From positions 1 to 6,530 of the forward strand of contig JBEKZQ010000362.1 of the NCBI GenBank assembly GCA_049509675.1: a stretch of 6,530 nt of DNA, in the 5' to 3' direction. Numbering within the stretch: the stretch's first letter is position 1; every line of letters starts with the position of its first letter. This DNA comes from JBEKZQ01 sp049509675. Its GTDB lineage: Bacteria; Planctomycetota; Planctomycetia; Pirellulales; Thermoguttaceae. The translations under genes were made by a program, and so were the position numbers. Under the pieces are notes generated by a model that saw only the letters and a list, made by a program, of their open reading frames with translations, did no database searches and was not told the origin of the DNA. Below are positions 1 to 6,398 of this stretch, in pieces.

Positions 1-2655
1 GCCAGCCGCGCCGCGGTGGAAGAGGTCGTCGTGGTCTTCAAGACCCATTTCGACATCGGATACACCGATCTGGCGCGGAATGTGGTGGCGAAGTACCGCA
101 CCTCGATGATCGATAACGCCTTGGCGGTGTGCGACGAGGCGAAGGCGATGCCGCCCGAACACCGCTTCGTCTGGACGCTCTCCGGCTGGCCGATGGAGCA
201 GGTCCTTTGGCCCGGGCAAACGCCCGAGCGGCGGGGGCGAATCGTCGAGGCGATCCGCGACGGCCGCCTGGCGTGGCACGCCCTGCCGGCCAGTTTGCAC
301 ACCGAGTCGCTCGACCTGGAAGACTTGGTCCGCGGCATGGAGTTCTCGTCGCGGTTGTCGCGGCAGTTCGGGCTGCCGCTTCCGCGCGACGCGAAGATGA
401 CCGACGTGCCGGCGCACACCTGGGTGCTGGCGACGATTTTGAAGCACGCCGGAGTGGAGTTCATGCACATCGGCTGCAACGGGGGCAGCAGCATGGTCGA
501 AGTGCCGCAGTTGTTCTGGTGGGAAGGCCCCGATGGTTCGCGCGTGCTGACGATGTATTCCGGCGACTACGGCACGGGTCTGAAGCCGCCGGCCGATTGG
601 CCCCACAAGACCTGGCTGGCGCTGATCCACACCGGCGACAATCATGGACCGCCCACGGCGGACGAAGTCCGGGGGTTGCTGCAACTGGCGGCCCGCGAGG
701 TGCCCGGCGTGAAGATTCGCCTGGGCCGGCTGTCCGATTTCAGCGATGCGATCCTCAAGGAGAACCCCACGCTGCCAGTGGTGCGGGCCGACCTGGCCGA
801 CACGTGGATCAAGGGCATCATGTCGATGCCCGTCGAAACCAAGCTGGCGCGCAACGTCCGCCCCGAGATTGCCGCCCTGGACGCGCTCGGTACGCTGCTG
901 CCGGCCTGGGGCGTCCGCCTGCCGGCGAACCGCGACCCGCCGGGTACTCCGGTCGCCGCGGCTTATGAGGGCAGCCTGCTGTTCGGCGAGCACACCTGGG
1001 GGTTTGACGCCAAGAACTGTCCCCGCCTCTATGGCAAGGCCTGGGAGCAGGCCCGTGCCGCCGGCAAATATGCACGCCTGGAGGAATCATGGGGCGAAAA
1101 GGCCGCCTACATCCGCAAGGCGGCGGACCTGACCCGCGCCGCCACCACCGCCGACCTGCAGGCCCTGGCGCGCTCCGTACGCGTGGCAGGACCACGGATC
1201 GTTGTGTTCAATCCCTTGCCCTGGCCGCGCGACGGCATCGCTACGGTGCGGTTGCTGCCCGGGACCTCCTACGGGTTGAAAGACGCGGCCACCGGCCAAA
1301 CGGTCCCTTGTCAGCAGGAAGTGGGAACGCTTTCTTTCCTTGCCCGCGACGTGCCGGCGCTGGGCTATCGCACGTATGTTCCTACGACAAGTACTCCTCT
1401 CGTTCCGCGAGAGGAAGACGCGTCACGGCGGAGCGTGACGAGTACTGGGGAAGACGCGTCACGACGGAGCGTGACGAGTACTTTGGAGAACTCGCTGTTC
1501 CGCCTGCGCCTCGATCCGGTGCGGGGAGTCGTGGCCTCGCTGGTCGACAAGCGATCGGGCCGCGAGTGGGTCGATTCGGCGTCGAAGTACGGGCTGGGCC
1601 AGTATGTCTACGAGCGTTTCGACGCCGATGAGGCGGCGGCCTACGTCAAGGCGTATTGCCGAAACCTCGCGCCGTGGGTCTTTCAGGATTTCGCCAAGTC
1701 GAGCCTGCCGCCCGCCAAGGACGTCCCCCATGTGACCGCCTCGCCCAAGAACTTCCGTTTGAGCATTAGCCGCGGCCCGCTGCGGACGATTGCCACGATG
1801 CGGGCAGCGGCCGGTCGAGACGTACCGCACGACGTGACCCTGCGCGTGACGCTGGCGGCCGACCAGCCCTATATCGACGTCGAGTGGCAAGTGACCGACA
1901 AGAAGGCCGATCCCTGGCCGGAAGGTGGCTGGCTCTGTTTCCCAATGAAGATCGACCAGCCCCGTTTCCGCCTGGGCCGCCTGGGCTCGGTCACCGATCC
2001 GGCCAAGGACATCGTGCGCTCCGGCAACTTCGACACGTTCTGCCTCAACACGGGCCTGAACGTGGTCGGCGGCGACTCTTCGGGCGTTGGGCTATGCCCG
2101 ATCGATTCGCCGCTGGTGAGCCTGGGATATCCGGGGCTGTACCGTTCCTCGCGGACGTTCGAGCCCCGCCAACCGCTCGTCTTGGTAAACCTGTTCGCCA
2201 ATGTGTACGGCACGAACTTTCAGCAATGGATCGGCGGCACGTGGTCGTCGCGCGTGCGGCTTTGGGCGGTTGACGGGAAGAAGCTCGAAGCGGACTTGAT
2301 CACGCCCGCTTGGGAGGCCCGCAGCCCGTTGCAAACGGCCATCTTGGACGGTCCGGCCGGAGGGCTGCCGCCGGCGCAAGCGGGCATAGAGCTTTCTCGT
2401 AAAGGGGTGTTGGTGACCGCGTTGGGGCCGAACCCGGACGGCGGCGGCACCCTGTTGCGACTTTGGGAACAAGCGGGAGAAGGCGGCGTTTGCACCGTCC
2501 GCTTGCCCGAGCCGCTGCGCAACGCCGCGGCGCAGCCGTGCGATCTTCGCGGCAGGCCGCAGGGCGCGCCGATCTCGCCGCGAGACGGCCGCCACGAGGT
2601 TCCGCTCGCGCCGTTCGCACCGGCAAGCATTCTGCTAGGAGCCGAAAGAAAATAG
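1..2655 (+). CDS. GH38-like (alpha-mannosidase fold, DUF5054-like) glycoside hydrolase, 5' partial
   Basis: Probable exo-acting, metal-dependent retaining glycosidase of the GH38 fold; the substrate is not known. The frame is open to the left edge. A GTG at 16 would give 879 residues, but it has no visible ribosome site and is preceded in frame by ASRAA, which looks like the end of a signal peptide, so the real start is probably upstream. Counting from that GTG, the N-terminal catalytic domain (about 1-330) opens with KTHFDIGYTD; H11 and D13 match the family's metal-binding His-x-Asp. D130 in KMTDVPAHTW fits the nucleophile, and H326 in FGEHTWGFD fits the last metal ligand. A helical linker follows (about 330-395). 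The C-terminal beta domain starts near VVFNPLPWPRDG (N399) and runs to the TAG stop. Oddity: residues 459-489 are encoded by an inserted palindromic repeat array. The family call rests on motifs; DUF5054 membership is from memory. No in-window gene precedes it, and the next gene starts about 200 bp downstream. Confidence 0.9.
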   Translation, partial: ASRAAVEEVVVVFKTHFDIGYTDLARNVVAKYRTSMIDNALAVCDEAKAMPPEHRFVWTLSGWPMEQVLWPGQTPERRGRIVEAIRDGRLAWHALPASLHTESLDLEDLVRGMEFSSRLSRQFGLPLPRDAKMTDVPAHTWVLATILKHAGVEFMHIGCNGGSSMVEVPQLFWWEGPDGSRVLTMYSGDYGTGLKPPADWPHKTWLALIHTGDNHGPPTADEVRGLLQLAAREVPGVKIRLGRLSDFSDAILKENPTLPVVRADLADTWIKGIMSMPVETKLARNVRPEIAALDALGTLLPAWGVRLPANRDPPGTPVAAAYEGSLLFGEHTWGFDAKNCPRLYGKAWEQARAAGKYARLEESWGEKAAYIRKAADLTRAATTADLQALARSVRVAGPRIVVFNPLPWPRDGIATVRLLPGTSYGLKDAATGQTVPCQQEVGTLSFLARDVPALGYRTYVPTTSTPLVPREEDASRRSVTSTGEDASRRSVTSTLENSLFRLRLDPVRGVVASLVDKRSGREWVDSASKYGLGQYVYERFDADEAAAYVKAYCRNLAPWVFQDFAKSSLPPAKDVPHVTASPKNFRLSISRGPLRTIATMRAAAGRDVPHDVTLRVTLAADQPYIDVEWQVTDKKADPWPEGGWLCFPMKIDQPRFRLGRLGSVTDPAKDIVRSGNFDTFCLNTGLNVVGGDSSGVGLCPIDSPLVSLGYPGLYRSSRTFEPRQPLVLVNLFANVYGTNFQQWIGGTWSSRVRLWAVDGKKLEADLITPAWEARSPLQTAILDGPAGGLPPAQAGIELSRKGVLVTALGPNPDGGGTLLRLWEQAGEGGVCTVRLPEPLRNAAAQPCDLRGRPQGAPISPRDGRHEVPLAPFAPASILLGAERK
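1390..1482 (+). repeat. In-frame palindromic repeat array inside the GH38-like gene
   Basis: This 93-bp stretch is built from three perfect inverted repeats delimited by the palindromic hexamer AGTACT at 1390-1395, 1441-1446 and 1477-1482. Hairpin A has 8-bp arms at 1395-1402 and 1408-1415 with loop TTCCG. Hairpins B1 (1421-1440) and B2 (1457-1476) each have arms CGTCACG and CGTGACG around a 6-nt loop. B1 and B2 belong to a 36-bp tandem duplication (1411-1446 and 1447-1482) matching at 34 of 36 positions. All spacings are multiples of three (51 and 36 bp), so the array adds 31 codons without a stop; it reads TST-PLVPREEDASRRSV-TST-GEDASRRSV-TST. It falls at the junction between GYRTYVP and LENSLFRL in the beta domain, probably a surface loop. 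This resembles intergenic palindromic repeats that have colonised a coding frame. Confidence 0.9.
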
Positions 2656-2660
2656 GTTGA
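2636..2660 (+). repeat. Direct repeat copy 1, overlapping the 3' end of the GH38-like gene
   Basis: A 25-nt stretch starting TAGGAGCCG and ending TTGA covers the last codons and stop of the GH38-like gene. It matches 6328-6352, just after the second gene, at 20 of 25 positions without gaps and in the same orientation. The other copy reads in the same phase as LGAAKQ-stop against LGAERK-stop here. It could be a shared 3'-end remnant or a chance resemblance. Confidence 0.4.
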
Positions 2661-2670
2661 TCAATCATCG

Positions 2671-2810
2671 TAGTGGTCTGTCCAACCTGAGTTTACGGGT
2701 GCCACGGTTGGCTTGTCCAACCGTGTTTTCAGCACTGCTGGGCAAGCCGGGCACCGACCGGAGGTTGGTCGTGGCACCCAACCGGTAATGTCGAAATGGA
2801 CAGACCAGTA
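2671..2810 (+). mobile_element. MITE-like non-coding element, complete copy
   Basis: A 140-bp element with nested inverted repeats and no plausible coding content. The outermost arms are TAGTGGTCTGTCCA (2671-2684) and TGGACAGACCAGTA (2797-2810), complementary at 13 of 14 positions, beginning and ending in TA. A second perfect 10-bp pair lies inside: GGGTGCCACG (2697-2706) and CGTGGCACCC (2770-2779). Within it are a hairpin at 2703-2725 (9-bp arms CACGGTTGG and CCAACCGTG) and a small palindrome CAGCACTGCTG (2730-2740). A second copy in opposite orientation starts at 6419, which confirms it as a repeated unit whose right end sits at TA. Such architecture is typical of miniature inverted-repeat elements, and the TA ends could be a TA target duplication; no transposase is present here. 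A non-mobile structured intergenic repeat is the alternative. Confidence 0.65.
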
Positions 2811-2830
2811 GGACGGATTGCCAATCCGTC
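2699..2830 (+). repeat. Left arm of a 132-bp inverted repeat flanking the lyase-like gene
   Basis: This stretch is the reverse complement of 6399-6530 at 131 of 132 positions without gaps; the only difference is T at 2729 where the other arm implies C. It covers most of the MITE-like element plus the adjoining GGACGGATTG palindrome. The match stops inside that palindrome at 2830. On the other side it is limited only by the window end, so the true arm may be longer. The arms enclose 3568 bp containing one gene. Confidence 0.95.
2703..2729 (+). terminator. Candidate intrinsic terminator for the GH38-like gene
   Basis: A GC-rich hairpin with perfect 9-bp arms (CACGGTTGG at 2703-2711, CCAACCGTG at 2717-2725) and a 5-nt loop is followed at once by TTTT. 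It lies about 50 bp after the TAG stop of the upstream gene. It is part of the MITE-like element, so the element may supply the terminator. The T run is short, and the single mismatch between the two copies falls in it, so function is uncertain. Confidence 0.35.
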
Positions 2831-2834
2831 CTAC
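2808..2834 (+). repeat. 27-bp palindrome between the MITE-like element and the ribosome site
   Basis: Arms GTAGGACGGATTG (2808-2820) and CAATCCGTCCTAC (2822-2834) are perfect reverse complements around one base. In RNA this would fold as an 11-bp stem with loop UGCCA. It ends four bases before the ribosome binding site of the next gene. Related copies lie at 6363-6390 and 6399-6417. This core is, from memory, a common interspersed repeat of planctomycete genomes, where its translation (VGRIANPSY) often appears as a false N-terminal extension. Confidence 0.9.
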
Positions 2835-2838
2835 GGGC

Positions 2839-2845
2839 AGGGGAG
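2839..2845 (+). promoter_or_regulatory. Ribosome binding site deciding the start of the lyase-like gene
   Basis: AGGGGAG lies 7 nt before the ATG at 2853, a good Shine-Dalgarno match and spacing. It supports 2853 over the upstream in-frame ATG at 2796, which lies inside the repeat element and has no comparable site. The signal peptide also begins at 2853. Confidence 0.75.
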
Positions 2846-2852
2846 AAACGCC

Positions 2853-5800
2853 ATGCAGATCATCAAAATGCTTTGCGCGGGATTGTGCGTTTGCCTTTTG
2901 GCGGTTAGTCATGCCAGTCTTGCCGGCGAGCAGAGTCTGACAATCAAGGACAATCTCGGCCGACGGTGGATCAGTGAACCAATCGCCTGGGAACTGCCGG
3001 GGGTCAAGGGCGACAAGGTGCTGGTGAAGCGGGATGGCACGCCCATCCCGGCTCAGGTCGTCGCCACGGCGGACGGCGTCCGCGTGCTGCTGGTCATCGA
3101 TCGATTGGGCAAGGACGCTTCCACAACCCTCACGTCGGATCTCGACAGGCAGGGCCCGACGGGAACGGACCTGAGCGTTGCCGTGGAGACCGGCGGGCTG
3201 GTGCTTGCCAACAAGTACACGGCGGTGAGGCTGAATAACGGCGGCGCGGGCAACATCTCGCCCATCCTCGGCATACGCACGGCCTCGGGCAAATGGACGG
3301 GCGGCGGCGCGTACGACACGAAATCGGCCAAGCCCGTCCAAGCAAAGACCGAACTGCTGGAAAAAGGCCCGGTGCGGCTGGCCGCCCGGGTGACGACGAC
3401 TTTCGACAACGGCAAGACGCACGTTCTGACCGTCGGACTTTGGAGCGGTTCGCACTCCATCGACGTGGACGAGACCTTCGACGTCGGGCCCGACGACAAG
3501 TATCAGTTCAAGAAGTACGCCGACGACAAGGACGAGTTGGCCTGGGAGTGGTGGAGTTGGTACGGCGACCGCGACGGACTTGAGGAGACGCACCCGAACA
3601 ACTGGGTGTTTCGCCTGACGAGCGATGCCTATCGGCCCAGCCAGATCGCCTACTACGGCCAGGCTTCCACCGACACGGAGAAGGGCAAAACGGCCATCGA
3701 CAATCACGGGGCCGGGCTGGCCGAGTATACCCTTGCCAACGGCAAACCACGGCGGCTGGAGAAGTACCTTGCCGGCCACACGCAGTGGCGGCCCGATGCG
3801 GTCCTGTGGTATCTCACCAGCCCCACCAGGGACGACGGCGCCGATGCGGTGGCCGTGTATACGCACTCGGCGCGGAACTGGCGCAACCCCAACGTCCTGC
3901 CGACGCCCAGGGGCATCACGCTCCGCACCGGGGCCAACGACATCCGCGTGATCTCGCGCGACCACGGCAAGCAACTCGAGATCGAGTGTCCCATCGGCTT
4001 GGGCCGCCGCTCGTGGGCCATCCGCATTTCCAGCCGCAAGGAGATGCTCGACCCGGCCGCCACCTCGCCCACTGCCCTGGACGCCGAGCGGGTGCAGCGC
4101 TGCATGGGCCTCGACATCACGCGGCACTGGATCACCGACTGGGCCATGAAGAACGACTACCCGCGCCTGTTCATCAAGCCGGACGAGAAAGACGCCTACT
4201 ACGCGCGGCTCAAGGGCAAGGGGACCGACTCGCCGGGCAGCACGCTCGACTTCTACCTTCGCCGGCAGGACCAGCCCAACTTCGACCGCGACTACGACGC
4301 CATCAGCAAGCAGGCCGATCAGATGATCGCCGGCTATTGGTCGCACGGCATGGACAATACGGTCGGCTACCCCGGCTGGATGCTCGGCTACTGGCACGCG
4401 ATCGTCGTGGCTGGTGGGGTGGACAACCTCTGCGGCGCGCCGCCGTGCAAACCCGAGCAGGCCCGCGCGCTGAAGAAGAAACTCGCGATCCTCACCTACG
4501 CGCTGGTTTCCCCGGACGCCTGGGCCGACAAGCAGGTCAACTACGGTTGGGGCTCCATGAACATGCCCGTGGGCCGCTGGGGCGGAAGGGTGGTGATGGC
4601 CTCGGCGCTGTCCGATCATCCCCTGGCGAAAGCGTGGCTGAAGGACGCGGGCCGCTACTTCCGCATGTTGCTGCAGACGGAGTACGCGGCCGACGGCACG
4701 CACATCAGTTGCCCGCACTACATCGGCGCGGCCAGCACGAGTTTTTACGCCTGGATCGCCCTGGCCAACAGCGGCCTGGCGGAGGACATGTCTACGGCGC
4801 CGGTGCTAAAGAAATTCGCCCGCTACTACATGCAGTTGATGAAGCCCATCGATCCGCGCTGGGGCATTCGCGTGCTCATGAACGAAGGCGACACGCGGCC
4901 CGGCAGTTCGTCGTTGCCGGCGATCCTGGCGCGGTTCTTCAAGCGGACCGACCCCGAGCTGGCCGGCCAGCTCATGCAGCTTTGGGGCGAAGGCGGCCGC
5001 GATCTGGGGGGCGGCATGGGCATCCCCGATGCCCTGGTGATCGATCCGGCCATCCAGCCCAGAGCGCTGAAGATGGGTCCGCAGGTCAACCGCGGCTTCG
5101 GCGCGTTCTTGCGCTACCGGGAACTCGGCACGCCGGAGGAATCCTATCTGGCGCTGGTCGGCGGCAATTTCATGATCGACCATGCGAACACCGACCAGTT
5201 CGGTTTCACCTGGAACGAAAAGGGCGTGCCGCTCACCGATTTCGAGGGCGCTATGTACCAGCCGATGGCTTGCACGGCCGTAAGCCACACCACGATCGCC
5301 TGGGATGTCCGCCCCGGCGGCGCAGCCGATCCCGGCAAGGACCAACCCGGCAACTGGTACCACGACCACAACCAGCCTTACGTGGACCTGGGCGGTCTCA
5401 CGCCGCGGCTGCACTGGCAGATCGGCTTCGACCAGAAAACTGAGCAGATCACGGAAACGCGCGGCCTGGTGACGCTCGCCGCCGACGCGCCCGGGGCGGC
5501 CTTGCTCGAAGGCCAGGTTGCCGTCAAATCGCTCGCCGAAATCCCCACGCGGCAAGACAACTACGCCATCGCCATTGCCGCGCAGGCCTGGCCGCCGTCC
5601 AGTCCGCTCGATCAACCGTTCACGTGGACGCGCCGCCTGCTCTATGTCAAGGCCGCCGAGGCGGCGGGTATGAACTATCTCGTCGTCCGCGATGACCTGG
5701 GCGGATTCGACCGGCGCACGCCCAACTTCAACGGCTGGTGGTTCGCCGACGACGTTGACCTTGCGGAGCGCTCGGCCCGCTACCGAGGCCAGTTCGGCGT

Positions 5801-6308
5801 GGACACCGATCTTTACGTCGCCGTGCCGTCGCGGGTGAAACTCTACAAGGACACCTTCATCCACGACCAGTGCGAGCCGATCGTCGCCAGCCGGCACCAG
5901 GCCCGGTTCGGCAAACGGTTCAGCGAGAAACAGGTGCTCTGCCGCGTCGAGGGCCGCAAAGGCCAAGGGTTCCTGGTCGCGCTGTTCCCCTACAAGTCCG
6001 ACGAACCACGCCCGACCATCGAGAACTGGCAGGGCGACAAGGGGGTCAAGGTCGTTTGGAAAGGCGAAACGCATTACGTCCTGCTCGACACCCGGCAGCA
6101 CGAGATCGACGCCGACGGAATCCGGGCCCGCGCGGCCTGCCTGATCGTCAAGCTGACCAACGCACGTGACTTCATGCTGGGGCTGCCCGAGGGCGGCCAG
6201 GCCGCCTTCCGCGGTCAGAAGCTTGAAGGCGCGGGCCCGTTGGAGGTCGTCGTCGCGGAAGGCAAGGCACGCCAGTCTCCCTGCACCGATTTGATGAACC
6301 AACGCTGA
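2853..6308 (+). CDS. Secreted heparinase II/III-like (polysaccharide lyase-like) protein
   Basis: An exported protein of 1151 residues, probably cleaving or binding an acidic polysaccharide outside the cytoplasm or in the periplasm; the substrate is unknown. A signal peptide spans residues 1-24 (MQIIK, then a hydrophobic core, cut after SLA); there is no clear lipobox. Residues 25 to about 420 look like beta-rich N-terminal domains, with an aromatic patch WEWWSWYGDRDG at 231-242. From NDYPRLFIKPDE (434) to about 740 is a helical region like the alpha/alpha toroid of heparinase II/III-type lyases, with N570 in GSMNMPVGRWG, PHYIG with Y623, and NEGD at 677-680. The C-terminal beta sandwich carries DHANTDQFGF (H777), YHDHN (836-840) and RRLLYVKAAE (from 927). 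H777 and Y623 are candidate catalytic residues by analogy only. The start at 2853 is supported by its ribosome site; the frame continues upstream to 2796 through repeat DNA. A PL26 (rhamnogalacturonan lyase-like) relation, suggested by the N-terminal domain, is the main alternative. It is a real gene beyond doubt; the family is moderately sure. Confidence 0.9.
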   Translation: MQIIKMLCAGLCVCLLAVSHASLAGEQSLTIKDNLGRRWISEPIAWELPGVKGDKVLVKRDGTPIPAQVVATADGVRVLLVIDRLGKDASTTLTSDLDRQGPTGTDLSVAVETGGLVLANKYTAVRLNNGGAGNISPILGIRTASGKWTGGGAYDTKSAKPVQAKTELLEKGPVRLAARVTTTFDNGKTHVLTVGLWSGSHSIDVDETFDVGPDDKYQFKKYADDKDELAWEWWSWYGDRDGLEETHPNNWVFRLTSDAYRPSQIAYYGQASTDTEKGKTAIDNHGAGLAEYTLANGKPRRLEKYLAGHTQWRPDAVLWYLTSPTRDDGADAVAVYTHSARNWRNPNVLPTPRGITLRTGANDIRVISRDHGKQLEIECPIGLGRRSWAIRISSRKEMLDPAATSPTALDAERVQRCMGLDITRHWITDWAMKNDYPRLFIKPDEKDAYYARLKGKGTDSPGSTLDFYLRRQDQPNFDRDYDAISKQADQMIAGYWSHGMDNTVGYPGWMLGYWHAIVVAGGVDNLCGAPPCKPEQARALKKKLAILTYALVSPDAWADKQVNYGWGSMNMPVGRWGGRVVMASALSDHPLAKAWLKDAGRYFRMLLQTEYAADGTHISCPHYIGAASTSFYAWIALANSGLAEDMSTAPVLKKFARYYMQLMKPIDPRWGIRVLMNEGDTRPGSSSLPAILARFFKRTDPELAGQLMQLWGEGGRDLGGGMGIPDALVIDPAIQPRALKMGPQVNRGFGAFLRYRELGTPEESYLALVGGNFMIDHANTDQFGFTWNEKGVPLTDFEGAMYQPMACTAVSHTTIAWDVRPGGAADPGKDQPGNWYHDHNQPYVDLGGLTPRLHWQIGFDQKTEQITETRGLVTLAADAPGAALLEGQVAVKSLAEIPTRQDNYAIAIAAQAWPPSSPLDQPFTWTRRLLYVKAAEAAGMNYLVVRDDLGGFDRRTPNFNGWWFADDVDLAERSARYRGQFGVDTDLYVAVPSRVKLYKDTFIHDQCEPIVASRHQARFGKRFSEKQVLCRVEGRKGQGFLVALFPYKSDEPRPTIENWQGDKGVKVVWKGETHYVLLDTRQHEIDADGIRARAACLIVKLTNARDFMLGLPEGGQAAFRGQKLEGAGPLEVVVAEGKARQSPCTDLMNQR

Positions 6309-6327
6309 CTTCCGCACAGCCGACCTT

Positions 6328-6352
6328 TAGGAGCCGCAAAACAATAACTTGA
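6328..6352 (+). repeat. Direct repeat copy 2, after the lyase-like gene
   Basis: This copy lies 20 bp after the TGA stop of the lyase-like gene and matches 2636-2660 at 20 of 25 positions in the same orientation. Read in the phase of the first copy it gives LGAAKQ and a TAA stop, close to the LGAERK end of the GH38-like protein. It lies inside, not outside, the right arm of the large inverted repeat, so it is not a target-site duplication of that cassette. Confidence 0.4.
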
Positions 6353-6362
6353 CCGGTTGCTT

Positions 6363-6390
6363 GTAGGACGGATTGGCAATCCGCTGCTAC
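6363..6390 (+). repeat. Imperfect palindrome of the GGATTGGCAATCC family
   Basis: Outer arms GTAG (6363-6366) and CTAC (6387-6390) enclose perfect inner arms CGGATTG (6369-6375) and CAATCCG (6377-6383). The intervening bases GA and CTG do not pair. It is a diverged relative of the palindrome at 2808-2834, separated from the next copy by eight bases (GAATGACC). Confidence 0.8.
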
Positions 6391-6398
6391 GAATGACC

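Noticed and set aside
1390..1482. CRISPR-like array
   Set aside because: Units are 36 bp with no variable spacers, only three hairpins, and lie in a coding frame.
2765..2791. Promoter-like pair TTGGTC and TAATGT inside the MITE-like element
   Set aside because: The spacer is only 15 bp and both boxes are weak. One chance match in a repeat is not enough to call a promoter.
2853..2928. Lipoprotein signal in the second gene's N-terminus
   Set aside because: Cysteines occur in the hydrophobic core, but none has a proper lipobox before it; SLA followed by GE fits ordinary signal peptidase cleavage.
2661..4718. 685-codon open frame on the minus strand
   Set aside because: It lies opposite the lyase-like gene and the repeats. 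Its composition (rich in R, G, V, H, A, low complexity) is that of an antisense frame in GC-rich DNA, and it has no recognisable domain or ribosome site.
3785..5443. 552-codon open frame on + in another phase
   Set aside because: Overlaps the lyase-like gene; the Arg/Gly/Pro/Ala-rich translation is a shifted reading of GC-rich codons.
4806..6317. 503-codon open frame on the minus strand
   Set aside because: Antisense to the lyase-like gene, in the same codon-phase relation as the other long minus frame; no motif or start signal.
2636..6352. Target-site duplication around the lyase-like gene, from the 25-nt direct repeats
   Set aside because: The right copy lies inside the right inverted-repeat arm and the copies differ at five positions, which does not fit a target duplication of that cassette.
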